A DNA stretch of 64,000 bases, taken from assembly GCF_000149955.1 (NCBI RefSeq), contig NC_030989.1, positions 327,079 to 391,078 of the forward strand. Direction: 5' to 3'. Numbering within the stretch: the first letter of the stretch is position 1; each line of letters starts with the position of its first letter. The translations under genes were made by a program, and so were the position numbers. Below the pieces are notes generated by a model. That model did no database searches and was not told where the DNA came from. It saw only the letters and a list, made by a program, of their open reading frames with translations. Positions 43,131-55,150 of this stretch are shown here, piece after piece. Origin of the DNA: Fusarium oxysporum f. sp. lycopersici 4287 (taxonomy: Eukaryota > Ascomycota > Sordariomycetes > Hypocreales > Nectriaceae).

Positions 43131-44015
43131 ATGACAGATCCCTGGAGTGATGATCAGGCAGACGAGCCTCTCTTGGCCTTTGATCCACCTATGGAAGACC
43201 AGGTCATCGGTGAAGACGACACTTTCCGAACTCAGAATGCCTCTTTGAGCGATTGGGAAAGACGCAACATTATCGAGCGAACCAGTGGAAGCATCCATAC
43301 TCGCGTTGAGCTGCTTTCAGCCAGCCACGGATCATACAATGAAGGAGGGGGAGAAGCAACACTTCTGGTCTTCCGTTTCCGATTTGACCCTCAGAAAAGT
43401 TCTCGGAGAGTGCTTTGGGCCAAAGCCGAAATTGAGTTCTTTGCCGAGGATGACCTGGATCTCACTGTGGAAGCCATCGCGCCCGAGGAGCGTTGGGCAG
43501 TGGTGCCGACAACTGATACAGAGACAACAACACGCAGCGGACAGCTGAATCTAGGTGCGTCAGGTGTGCCATTGCTTCAGGCTGGCGCTTCAGCAGGGTT
43601 GGAGAAGACGTACAGCAGGGATGTCAAAGATGCGACTACTGTTACAGGCGCCATCAACCTCGGGACAGGGAAGAACTCGGGCGGCTCTACAGTGGCAGTC
43701 TGGAATTTCCAGGAAAATGAGCGACATAAGACGGGTGTTCCGGATTCGGTAACGACTGCGATTCTACTGCGACGTTCGTGCGATGAGCGCTTTACTGCGG
43801 TAGTGACGCTGGAGGCTGACGTCGACTGGGTCACCGGATTGGAGCGCAAGTTTGCGAGGATACCATTGGATGATCCCATTCTTTTCAATCCCAAAGGTAC
43901 AGGGGGGCCTAGCAAGAAGGGAAGGTCTTACGGATTGAAAAACTTGGCGAATGTTGATCTTTATCAATTATGCAAAGTGAGAATGGCTGTCGAGGCCCCA
44001 TTCGCTGTAAAATGA
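43131..44015 (+). CDS. Unknown 294-residue beta-rich protein, divergent partner of the ankyrin-S8 protease
   Basis: A single exon starts at the ATG at 43131. I recognise no named family, though the pattern (ELLSASHGSYNEGGGEATLL, VFRFRFDP, then RRVLWAKAEIEFF) looks like a conserved group of fungal hypothetical proteins. The first 50 residues are acidic and probably disordered. Residues about 60-290 are predicted mostly beta strands. A Gly/Ala-rich amphipathic middle (GQLNLGASGVPLLQAGASAG) is followed by a long strand pair around TVTGAINLGTGKNSGG. No signal peptide or plain membrane helix is seen. The 400-base divergent spacing from a protease gene recalls effector-protease pairs, so it could be a substrate or partner. 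That is a hypothesis. Confidence 0.65.
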   Translation: MTDPWSDDQADEPLLAFDPPMEDQVIGEDDTFRTQNASLSDWERRNIIERTSGSIHTRVELLSASHGSYNEGGGEATLLVFRFRFDPQKSSRRVLWAKAEIEFFAEDDLDLTVEAIAPEERWAVVPTTDTETTTRSGQLNLGASGVPLLQAGASAGLEKTYSRDVKDATTVTGAINLGTGKNSGGSTVAVWNFQENERHKTGVPDSVTTAILLRRSCDERFTAVVTLEADVDWVTGLERKFARIPLDDPILFNPKGTGGPSKKGRSYGLKNLANVDLYQLCKVRMAVEAPFAVK

Positions 44016-44372
44016 AGTGGTGTAACACACAGCTGAAGATAGATAGTCACTTGAATTAGTATTTGGTCAGACCACTTATGAAGGACTTTGAGTTAGCCAG
44101 TAGCGATCAAGTACAAGCAATTCTCCGATGAATACATGAGAGATACAGAGAGTGATATGACTGGCATATGCAACTTGTTAACTCGTCACACACCCTGTAG
44201 CTCTACCTTGTCAGCTTAACCGTGCCTCCCCCTCTTCCGCCCGTGGTAAGGCTCCCACAGTCGGCTACTGAATTTCAAAAAAAGTCATCGCAACTTGACA
44301 TACAGATTCAGGGTCTGGTTCTGCCACTGATAACTAATTTTAAACAAACAAGCCAAAGACTTTGCTGTGATC
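44016..44372. other. Intergenic
   Basis: About 360 bases; it holds the NLR-like gene promoter. Nothing else seen. Confidence 0.5.
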
Positions 44373-47300
44373 ATGGCTGAGCCAGTGATTCCTAACGGGC
44401 AGAAGCCTGTTTTAGAGGTTCGTACGACAATAGACAACGAAGAAGACAATAAGGAACCAAACAACAGTAAGTAGGCTTGACGACTCTTCTGCGTCTATGC
44501 ATACTGTAATATGGCTGACATTCTCACAAAGCCGTGCTTAAGGTGATTCAAGAGGGAGGGCATCTTGTAACCACCGACGAGAATTCTGACAACGAAGGAC
44601 CATTCGTACCCTTTGAGTGAGTGCGAGTCAACCCGATTCCTGTCACTGCTGATATTTATCTTCACAAGTGTCATTCTTATTCATGGAATCTATGGGACAA
44701 GTCTAGATTCGTGGACAAGAGGGTCCAACACGATATGGATCAACAAAGCATTCGCCGATGTTTCAGCAAGAATGGGACGCATCATGTCCTACGGTTACCA
44801 CACAGATGTTGAGAAAGGCAGATACTATTCACCATATGGTATCTATCAAGAAGCAGAGGCACTTTTGGAAGCCCTCCGAGAGCTTCGGACTCCCGAAATA
44901 AAGGTTTGTTGCCCTACACTCGTTATAGGTATGTCACTAACTAATGTCTCGGCAGGAAGCTAGACGACCTATATACTTCTTTTCTCATGATATTGGAGGG
45001 ACTATAGTAAAAGCGGTAAGAAGTACTTATGAATAGAGTGAACAGGACTCTAATTGTCGTCAACCGATGTAGGCATTATCAATGGCTACAGATCGCGAAG
45101 ACAAATACGCTGATATCCTACATTATACGCGTGCTATGGTGAGAAGGATGCCCTCGACCTTTCGTAGTGCCCGGCTATTCTGACTGATCAATGGCGATGG
45201 CGACAGTGTTTCTTTGGGTATCCGCACAGATATCCTTCGACCAATCTCCTGGAAGAGTCTGTGTTGCGTTTACTAGACCAAAAGCGTCAGCTCTGGTCCG
45301 GCAACATGGTCTGGTACGCCAAATGCCTCACAAAGACGATTGTGAAAGTGAACGATGCGTTTCTTGGAACTCAGATGCTCACCCAGGCCAACTTTGTCAA
45401 CGTGGTTTCTAATCTCCACCTAGAACCGTCACAACAGGTTCGTGCACAACTCTATGGAAGCAGATGACAAGCCATGGGTCGCTAACCAGCCTGTAAAAGA
45501 TATTTCCTCTTTCTATGTCTACCATGGCAACCCCATTTGAGCGAGTGGTGAAGATGGAGAAACCAAACTGTGACCTCATCTTGGCCGGAGAAGATGGGTC
45601 CCATCCTGTCAATGATGTCTCTTACTCAGACTGGCTTAGTAAGTTACTCGTTGACCGAAAGGCACTCACTAATGTTATACTCAGTGGGTGACTTGAATGA
45701 CGAACAGCGTGTGGCCCTTCGTAAAGTAATAAACCAAGCGTCGCCTGTATTGCCATATCTCCAGGCCGATGAAGACTGGCAACATCCAGACCTTCTAGAC
45801 TTACCAGAGCGAGCAAAAACTATCATCGTGCATATGAGATGTTCTTCCGGTGCCGAGGCAGCAACCGAGAACGCCAGTTTCTTTCTAAACAACAGAAGCG
45901 GCACATATCATCCTCTACTGTACATGAAGTTCGATGCTCATGATATTCGATTCAACACCTGTGAAGCTATGTTGCGGACATTCATTGCTCGTATTTCATG
46001 CAACAGACTGCAGACTGAAAACACGGTATCAAGAACAATGGACACTCTTATCAATTTCGAAGCTTTGCACCGAGTTACTCTGTTCAATGAGGCAGAGAGA
46101 CTACAAAGCATACAAGGTGAGCTGAGGTGAAGTCAAACTACTTACGGAGCTGACAAATCTACAGATATAGAGATGGGTATTCAAGTCCTGGGGTGTTTTG
46201 ATGAGTGCGATGACTCTTCGATATGGTTTCTCCGTGAAATGCGCAAACGTCTTCTCAGAAACGAGATCTGGAGCAAGTTGTTGATAACCACCACAAAAGG
46301 AACTCCTGGTGATGCAAATATCGTATCTGCATTGTCTGAATTTCCCACAGAATATGTCAGAACCATCAATTACGACCCCGAGGAGCCCATACCGTTTCCT
46401 GTTGACATGGAGGCATCAAAACTCATGAAAGAGCTAGGTGAATGTATCGGGGTCGACCTGCATCGAGATGTCCTCAGCATACTCTCTAGCTGCGCGAGCG
46501 ATCATGATCTTTGTGGATTGGTCCTCGAATGGCTCGGATCCTGCACGACTCAAATTGCACGTATCACGAGGCTACTGGGCAAACCCGTTACCCCAGCTCT
46601 ACTTTTCGCGGAAATAATGGAAGATATCGCTGAGGCACATCGAACTTGGGCTAAGATGCTACTGTCTTGGCTCTTGGCCTGCTACAGACCACTGAAATGT
46701 GACGAGTTCCACCGTGTCTCTAATGCAGTGTGGACTCGAGTAGTCGAAAGCGAAGCCACTCGACCGAATTTGGCAGATATTCTACAGAGCTTTCATGGAC
46801 TGATCACTCCTGTGAACGGAGAGATTAAATTCAGGCATCCTGCCACTCGTGCCTGGCTCGAAGGCCGTCACTTAGTTGTCGATAAAGGTATTTGGTATGA
46901 TACAGACGAGACTGAGCGCCACGAAATGGTACTGCGAACTTGCATCGACTATATCCAAGATGCAGCTGAGAACCCAGATGACGCGACACTGCATCTTCCT
47001 TACGCCATTGAATTCTGGCCCAAGCACTGGCAGTTAGTCGAGACCTCCGAAAAGCAAGTGGTAGACCTGTTTGAGAACGATACAGTGTTCGAGTTCTGGG
47101 CAAACTCACTAGTTGGCCTGAAAAACACGCTTTTGAAGCCACCTCCAAAACATATAAAGCCCCTTCCTGTTGCAGCTCACCTGGGCTTGACGACAGTCGC
47201 AGAAACGCTTTTAAGAAGAAGCCTAGATCAACCTGAGTCACGGGACCAGGCCTTGATTGAGGCTTGCAGAGCAGGCCATGTTGCTGTCATTCGACTTTTG

Positions 47301-50300
47301 GTGCGTTCATATTCCGATGGCTTGGACTTTGGCGATGAGAATCTACACGAAGCCGCGAGAGTTGCTGGCAACTCATACAACAGCGAAGCTCTGAGAGAAA
47401 TCGTCAACGGTCTACCCGAGCCCCCAAAGACTGCCTCAGTGCAGGAATGCACGAGACACGAGTTTGAAGCGAACTCCAAGCCCACAAAGAGTCAAGAGAA
47501 GAACGATCAGCAAGATAACTCATCGGACGGAGCGATGAAGGGCGAACAAGAGGTTAAAGTCATGAAATCTGAAGAGCATGTATCCGGGCCACTCGACTGG
47601 CTTGTGATGCCGATGAACAGAGCGGTCAAGTCAGGGATGGACGATGTTGTCACTAGACTACTCCAGCTTGGAGTGGACCCTAACCCCCCAAAGGGCATAA
47701 CCCCCTACGGCAACAGCTTCATCTACACAGCAGCCAACACCTCCAATATAAGCTGCGCAAAACTCCTCATCGAAGCGGGAGCGAACCCAGCTGCAAGAAA
47801 CGACCAAGGTCATACTCCATTGCACACCGCTATTGACTGGGCTTCTGGCGAGACAGTCGAGTTCTTACTTGAGCATGGCGCTAGTATCGAGGATGAAGAC
47901 CCAGAGAACCGCAGAGCTTTGGACATGGCTGCTTCATGGGGCTCTTTCACGGCATTGGAGATCATACTGCAGCAAAAGGACGAGGTAGAGCGCTTGGAGC
48001 ATCATCCAGATCGATACCCAGTAAATCAGGCGGCTGAATTTGGTCATAATAAATGTCTCGAGATTCTTCTCCGACATGGCTTCAGTCCTAACATTGTCAC
48101 ATCAACAGGAGAAACCGCCTTGAGATCTGCCATTCAAGCTGGAAGAATTGACCTTTGTAAGATATTACTGGACAATAAAGCTGACCCAGATCTGACACCG
48201 GAAAATGCGAATACACCTCTTATACAGGCAATCTCCATGGGCGACCTCGGCATGGTTAAGCTACTCATCGAACACGGGGCCACAATAGACAAGCGTGAAG
48301 CACCGCCAGATGAAGGGTGGTCACGAACGCCGCGTAAGCTACTCATGAATCAAAAGACGTAAACTCACTAACAATACATAGTGAACGTGGCCGCCGACTG
48401 GAGTCAACCAGATATCTTTCAATATTTACTTGAAAAGGGGGCAGATCCCAATGCCCGCGACTCAGACGACATACCAGTGATAGGCGCTGCAGTAGACGGT
48501 GGACACACGAACATGGTGAAATGGCTAGTAGAGGCGAGTGCCGAAGTGAATGCCACCTACTTCGAGGCCAAATCGACGCCACTTCATGAAGCTACAGCCT
48601 ATCCTGAAATGGTTCGTCTTCTGCTCCAGCATGGTGCGGATATCAGCAAGGTCAATGCGTATTCGAGAACAGCCTTGAACTACGCCATCTGTGCGAATAG
48701 CCTGGCCGCTGTTCAGATTATGCTTGAGGAGACCAAGGCCAAGTTTGATCTTGGTGCAGCCAACATCGAACCAGACCTACGCGTGGCAGTTAGTTCTGGG
48801 TGGACCGAGGTTGTTGAGGCACTACTTGAAGCTGGAGCAGACGTTAACGCCATTGATGAGGAAAATAAATCACTCTTGGCATGTGCTATGACAAAAGGTG
48901 CATCAATTGACATGATTCGCAAGGTTCTTGAATACAATCCCGATCTGGAGCTGAAGGACAACAAGCAGAATACGGCACTTCATTGTATCAACACTTCGAC
49001 AAGTCTCGATACCGTCCGACTTGTCGTCAACGCTGGTGGAAAACTCAATGTCTTGAACTCCGAGAATGAGACACCACTGATCTACGCTATCCGAGCTCAG
49101 CTTGATGATGTCTTTTCTTATATGCTGAGAAAGGAGCCTGCGCTGCTGAATGGGTCCGTGGCATTGTCTAAGCAATCAGTTACACCCCTCCACGAGGCAT
49201 GCAGAGCAGGTACACTGGCCATGGTTCGATCATTGATTGAGCATCAGGTGGAAGTCAACTCAACCTGTAAAGATGTCTACGGAACCCCTTTGATCGCAGC
49301 GACCCTTCGAAGCGATGTTGCATCATCTGGTCTAGCAAGTGAGATCATCGCTCTACTTCTTGTGAATGGAGCCGATCCAAAAGTCCCAGCTGGGCTATTC
49401 CGATATCCACTCATCTCAGCATGTCTGGCCTGTCCTAATGATACAATGAAGCTACTCCTGAACTCTGACGCTTCACCCCTCGACCAAGACTCCTTAACTC
49501 GCAAACCGGTTCACTTGTCCTGTTACAACTCCCTTGACGTTCTCAACCTCCTGGAAATCCCAGACTCGGACTTTTCAGCCAGGGATATAGTTGGTAGAGT
49601 CCCTCTACACTATGCTGTAATGAGAGGAGACGTGGAGTTAGTGCAAGCGGTTCTCGAGCGTTCTAAGCGAGCTGGCATTGATATCGATGTTAAAGACGAC
49701 GACGGGTGGACACCACTTCTCTGGGCTTTTCGCGCATCTCCCATCTGGAATCATCAGCTTGTAGATCCTGTTTCGACTCTTCAAGTGGTCTCACTTTTAG
49801 TGAAGAATGGTGCCGACATTAACGCAAAGGGGCATGGAAGCGGTAAAGACTGGACGTTCCATGATGTGGCCTACTATCACCACGCTGAAAGGTACGTATT
49901 CGGATTCCCTTGATATCTTAGCTGACCTGGGCTCACCCTTCCCAGTATCGACATGCTCCTAGATCAAAAGTCTGCAGCAAGCGAAGGAAATAGTCCAGCG
50001 AAAAAGCGAGGTAGTCTTCCAGTGCCCCCAGGTGACGAGAGCTGGTTCTGTCATTGCTGTTTGCTCGAAAGCCACGGTATCTATTTCAAGTGCTCATCGT
50101 GCCACGACTTTACCCTGTGCTATAAATGTCACTGGTCTTCTTCCAAGACACATCCTGATCATTCATCGTACATTCGACACGGGAGCGAGTGGTATGACGA
50201 CAGCACGTCAGAGCAAGAGAAGATCAGCGAGATGGGTATAGACGATGATGGTAGGGATGAAGATGTGCTATTGGATCGTGAAGAGATTCTGTATGAAGAT

Positions 50301-50339
50301 TTTGATAGTGAGATGTCAGATGAGGCATCGGAGCACTAG
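44373..50339 (+). CDS. NLR-like protein: N-terminal alpha/beta hydrolase, degenerate NTPase core, ankyrin repeats, C-terminal ZZ finger
   Basis: Eleven exons splice in phase: 44373-44466, 44532-44616, 44669-44903, 44956-45015, 45073-45138, 45207-45437, 45500-45638, 45685-46116, 46165-48333, 48382-49891 and 49946-50339, giving 1804 residues. Residues about 60-240 are a SesB-type alpha/beta hydrolase (VILIHGIYG), but the nucleophile elbow is FFSHDIGG, Asp replacing the usual Ser. Residues about 290-460 sit where NACHT belongs. No Walker A lysine is visible (HMRCSSGAEAATEN), while IQVLGCFDECDDS resembles Walker B. From about residue 700 there are roughly twenty ankyrin repeats (GHTPLHTAIDWASGETVEFL is typical). 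The C-terminus has a ZZ-type zinc finger (WFCHCCLLESHGIYFKCSSC, then CYKCHW). The protein should act as an intracellular non-self or danger receptor. Confidence 0.82.
49990..50200 (+). other. ZZ-type zinc finger coding segment of the NLR-like gene
   Basis: The encoded segment has CHCC, CSSC, CYKC and two histidines (HPDH) in the C-x2-C repeated order of ZZ fingers, which bind two zinc ions and usually read protein or histone tails. It sits behind the last ankyrin repeats and is followed by a very acidic tail. Confidence 0.7.
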
Positions 50340-50696
50340 TCTTAAGGGTGAAGAAGAGGTTACGAAATAGCGAATCATTTTTAGTGACAACGATTGTTGA
50401 AACGGGCGCTGTGCCGCGGCCAAGGCTGTTGCCTGAAGGTTTTACAGACGCCACTACGTGCAGCTCTTTCATCTACCAATTAAGAGGATCCCAGATCGAC
50501 TCACTACAATTCGGCAATTTCCATAGTCAGATAAACAGTCATCATTAGTGGGGCTGAAGCTTCTTTCAACCCCCCAACCTCATCACAGAACCATTCTACC
50601 CATAAAGAACGATGATGGCAACCTACACTACAAATCAGTTTCTTCATCATATTCCAAACATCTATTTGCCACAAAAAGTATCTCAGTACAACCAAA
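50340..50696. other. Intergenic
   Basis: About 360 bases between the NLR-like gene and the DUF4419 gene; nothing seen. Confidence 0.45.
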
Positions 50697-51879
50697 ATGC
50701 CTGTAACTGTCGCCATTCCCAACCGTAAAGTCAGTTCTTGGCAAGATCCCAAAGCTGAAAACACCTCACAGCTCCTAAGAGGAGCTATTTCCCAAGAGGC
50801 AAGTAGCTGCAAGCAAATCATCCAAAGCTCATTCTCCTTCAACGGGTCTCTTGAAGAAAACCATGTATCAGCTTCGAGGAATGGTCTCGTCTGGTCATCG
50901 TTCCACGCATACAGCACCCACCATCATCTGACGATCCGCCCCGAAGATGTCTGGTTTGCCATAGTGACGAACAGCATAGCGTGTTGGTGCTGCCGAGGGT
51001 AGGAGAAGTGATGCAGCTGTTTGCAATGTAGCCAGATCATCGAATTCCCTGTAGTAATGTTAGTTGTGTTCATCTGTTCGAGCTATGCATACTGCTGATT
51101 TCGGAAAACTCTCTCAGCAAATGGCCCTCGAGATCGCAAATAACATCAAGGATCCTGCATTGAGAGAATGGGTTCTTCCGTCGTTCTCGACAACTACTGA
51201 GAATGATCGCATTGTTGGATCCGTACTTCTAATGGGCGCACTGCAGAAATATTTCTCTTATGGAATGACTATGTTATGTAGTATCCCGTCAGTAACACTC
51301 CTCGGAGAAGTAACCGACTACGAAGATATTCTCAAAAGACTTGATAAACTGGAAGAGATGGGCGAGGAACCGATTCAGTTCGCCAATCTCCTGCGGCCAA
51401 TTCTTCGAAACATGGTTCTCTCTTTCACCCAACCGTCCGACAGAGCTATCCATACATTCTGGAACCAAATTGCCGATATGGACCGGATGTCGGGGTCCAA
51501 CAAGATGACAGGCTGGATCACAGCGTTTTGCTATTGGGACGACGAAGGAAAGGTTCATCCCCCCAGTCGAGCAAATTGTACCCTCGAGGGATTGATGTAT
51601 CCCTATGTCGAGACGGATAACATTCCCTGTGGATACGTCACTGTTCCGGTTGAAGTTGACGACAATGGTACTTTGTATGATTGCAAGATGCTTGCTGGAT
51701 CTGTTGGCATACAAGCTGTTCCAGGCTCTGAAGGTTATGTCCCTGCTTTCGATCCTTATGAAAAAAGAAGACGTGACGTGGAAGTGGATGAGAAGAAATT
51801 GGGGATAAAGCCTGTTACTGGGTGGATGATCTACGAGTTTGTGGAGCGGAAGGGGCCAGGTCGAAGACGGCCTAGGTAA
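50697..51879 (+). pseudogene. DUF4419-domain protein, reading frame broken in the middle
   Basis: The start (MPVTVAIPNRKVSSW) and HLTIRPEDVWFAIVT are in one frame. The rest, from MHTADFGKLSQQMALEIANN through LPSFSTTTENDR, SIPSVTLLGE and GWITAFCYWDDEGK to the stop at 51879, is in another. This is the DUF4419 layout, confirmed by the second copy at 62836-64000. Between about 50975 and 51085 the piece matching the second copy's QLNVYMSTHSEALRHLF is visible only in a third frame (QHSVLVLPRVGEVMQLF) and ends in a stop. I found no intron set that restores all of it, so the gene is either decayed or carries base-call indels. DUF4419 has no known function; such genes are many in Fusarium. Confidence 0.7.
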
Positions 51880-53474
51880 GAACATATTTTCCATGAATCC
51901 ATACTAATAACAAAGTTTGAGTTTTGGAACATCGCAATCGTAGTAGGCTATGAAACCAGTTGGTTTTGACAGCATGGTCCAAGGTCAGAAGTTCTTTTGC
52001 TTCCTTGGGCTGAATATTCTGAATATACTGAATATAAATGTGACTAACCTCTTATGTCGCATAAATTCATATCAGTGGTATCTAGGAGAAACAGTCCCTT
52101 AAAAAATTGCCCGCTTTCTGGCTCTCGCCTTAGTATACCAGTTGCGCCAACCCAAAAGCTCATGTCGGTTAATACTCGTTTCACAAGAGCCTCTCGCTTG
52201 CTCATAAAGGAATGTTCCAAGAGACGCGTAAAATCACAGATCCCAAGCTACAGTAAAAGTGTCTTGATAGAGGGTTAGGGCGTTCCTGTGTTAGTCTCTG
52301 GCCATTTCGTTGAGAGGTCTCTATGGAAGGTCTTATCGTGGCCTTGTACTTGCTGTCCGTTCATCTTCAAGCTTTTCAACTCAGGCGGCAACTCATCTAC
52401 CAGTGAGTTTCAATTGGGCTTTGAAACTCAAGATTTCTCCTAAACGCTTGCGCAAATATGCTTGCTTCTAGACTCATGCATATAGGACATGGCGTCGATC
52501 AGATTTTGTCTAAAACAGGAAAGATATTAACAAAGGCGCAAAAGGTTAGAGTTCTAGGGCTGATGTTCTCTTTGTGATGTCTTGCTCATTGAACCGAATC
52601 CTGTCTGTCGATGAGAGACTTGCTCAGCGTAAGCAAAAATATAAATGTCTACACCCTAGGTCTTACTATCATTGATTTAATATTAACCAAGTCGTGAAAA
52701 AGCGATTATACGATTTGGTTATCACACATTTCCAGTACTATTCAGAGCTTTGTCCCCTAAACATACTGATGTCATAATCTCATACCCTCACTTCCAACGC
52801 TGAGATATGCTTATCTCCGCATTTCAACAACGATCCCACGATCCCGTATTCATATCCCCACGGGGCAAGTCAAAATGCAAGATACGCCAATTATGGGTCT
52901 TGATAACAAAAAGTCCATGATATGATCCCTCCGGAACAAATGCTCACAATGCACTAAATGGAGTGCAATGATTCAGTATTCGGCTTTCCAAAACGGGACA
53001 TCCGCCAACAAGCAACCAACCAACTACAATTCCTCCCCCAAAGTCAAAGGAAATAACTGACTGAGCCCAACTCCACAAAAACAAGTGGTTCCTCGGGGTA
53101 AACGCGGAGGACTCCTCCGGACGCGTTAAGGGATTCTCCAATTTTAATTACATGGCTGCCTAAGCTGAAAGGAAGGGATCGTCAAATTGGTCTCCACGGG
53201 GTTTAGGTGAGAGTAATCTAATCTCCAAGGGGGGAAATGTCGGGGAAAGAGTTTTCGCCACACGTTGTAAATTGGAGAATTGATGCGGAGATCACGGTGT
53301 AAGTCGTCAAGGTAATGGGTCACAGATGGAGAGACGGAGTTTGTTCGTTATAGTGGTCTATTGATCTATAACTCAATGCCAAATGGCTCTAAGTCTTTGT
53401 GACTCTAAAGAAAGGGTATCCAAAATGTGTTATAACACAAACGTTTCTATATGAAACAATACTCATGAGTAAAT
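51880..53474. other. AT-rich intergenic region, about 1.6 kb
   Basis: I see no supported gene. A short tandem attctgaatat/actgaatat motif lies near 52013-52033. The rest has no clear repeat or RNA feature. Confidence 0.5.
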
Positions 53475-55150
53475 CTAAGACTTCTCAGAGTTGAAGCCAG
53501 AGTCGTCGCGGACTGTACCGCTCTCCTCATTTGGCTTCTCCAAAACTCCACCGCGACTAGACTCGTCGACGAGACCAAGTCGAATAGCCTCGCGCTCGAC
53601 TTCCTCGTGAGAAAGGAAGGGAAGCTCCTTGGCGGCTTGGACATAGGACATCTTCTCGACGAAGCCCTTGGCGAAGATGATGTCGATTTCCTCGAGAGAT
53701 CGGTTGGCAGTCTGTGATTTGTTAGTTGTGATTGCGGGGATGGAGTAGTGGAGTTGCTTACCTCGGGGTAGAACCAGTAAAGGATGGGGAAGAATGTGGC
53801 GTTGGCGCAGCCGAAGAAGAGATAGGTTCCCCAGTGGATGTTGGAGATCATGATGGGAACGATCATGACGATGACAAAGTTGAACAGCCAGTTGGTGCAG
53901 GTGGATGTAGCGTTGGCCTTGCCACGGGTCTTGAGGGGGTTGATCTCAGCGGGATACAGCCAGGGAAGAGGCAGCCAGGTAGCACCGAACGAAGCAATGT
54001 AGGTGAAGAGACCAGCGATAGCACCCTTTGAGATTTGAGGCGCATTGGTACCGGGATCAGAACCACCGGGGATGAGGAAACCCATCGTCAAGAACATGGA
54101 AAGCATCTGACCAGCAGTACCGATGAGGAGCAACTTGCGACGGCCAACACGCTCGATAAGGAACCATGATGAAGTTGCGAAGATGGAGTAGACGATCATG
54201 TTGACGCCGCCGAGGAGAAGAGCAAAGTTCTTGTCGCCAAAGATGTCGGTGCACAGAATAGGGAAGTAGTAGATAACAGCGTTGCAGCCACCGACCTGCT
54301 GCATGAACTGCGATCCTGAACCGAGAAGCATACGGCGGAAGTGCTGTGTCTTTCCACCGGTGAAGAGAGCCTTGACGGGTGTGCTCTTCTGAGCAGCGAA
54401 ACCAGAGGCACGAATGGAGTCGACGACACGATCACGTTCAGCGCGGGTCTCGTCGCTGTCGACTTCGAAGCCGCGAATGGCGGCAATGACACGCTCGGCT
54501 TCCTCGTGTCGGTCGTGGGTGAGAAGCCAGCGGGGAGATTCTGGCAGCCAGACCATTGAGACGCAGAGGATAAGACCGAAGACGCACTGGAAGGCAATGG
54601 GGGAAGCCGCCATGTGAGGTCCTGGGGGACCGTAAGAGCAGCCGTAGTCAATCCAGTATGCGATGAGTGTACCAAAGGCGATGATGCCACCCTCGATACA
54701 GATGAGGAGACCTCTGTTGGTGGTGGTAGAACACTCAGCTTGGTATGTTGGGATGGTAGAGGTGTTGATACCGTTTCCAACACCAGTGATTGTTCGTCCG
54801 ATGATGAGCTGCGCAAGAGCCTTGTGGCCCTTCATAGCAGTGATCTGGATGATGACACCAACGATCATGATCCAACCACCAAGGATCATCGCCCTTCGAC
54901 GACCGAGCAAGTCACCGATCCAGAGGATGAACATGGCGCCGAATAAGCAGCCAATCTCGTAAATGGCCGTGACGAAACCCTGCATGGTGCTGTCCTTTGT
55001 CTCGGGGAAGTAATCATGGAAAGGGTCTGCGTCGATAATACCAGACATCACACCTTGGTCATAGCCGAAGAGGAGGAAACCTGTCGTTGCGACGGTGGAG
55101 ATGGCCAGGGACAATTTCTTGCCCGTCAGGCCTGCGAAGGAGGGAGGCAT
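53475..55150 (-). CDS. MFS sugar transporter
   Basis: Two exons, 53762-55150 and 53475-53711, encode 541 residues; the 50-nt intron has gtaagc and cacag ends and falls after the last helix. All sugar-porter signatures are present. These are GYDQGVMSG in helix 1, DLLGRRRAM in the first loop, PESPRWLL after helix 6, the helix 7 motif QQVGGCNAVIYY, RVGRRKLLL, and WLYPAEINPLKTRGKA after helix 10. Twelve helices are expected in the plasma membrane, with a 90-residue cytosolic tail rich in acid and Ser. It imports a hexose or related sugar by proton symport. Length and motifs fit the fungal hexose group that includes glucose transporters and sensors; the tail is too short for a typical sensor. Confidence 0.9.

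Noticed and set aside
43131..44015. Second gasdermin-like protein
   Set aside because: The strand order and the C-terminal part do not follow the gasdermin rhythm seen in the 24.8 kb gene; I kept it as unknown.
51880..53474. LTR retrotransposon in the 1.6 kb gene-poor region
   Set aside because: No paired long repeats, primer-binding site or pol-like frame could be found.
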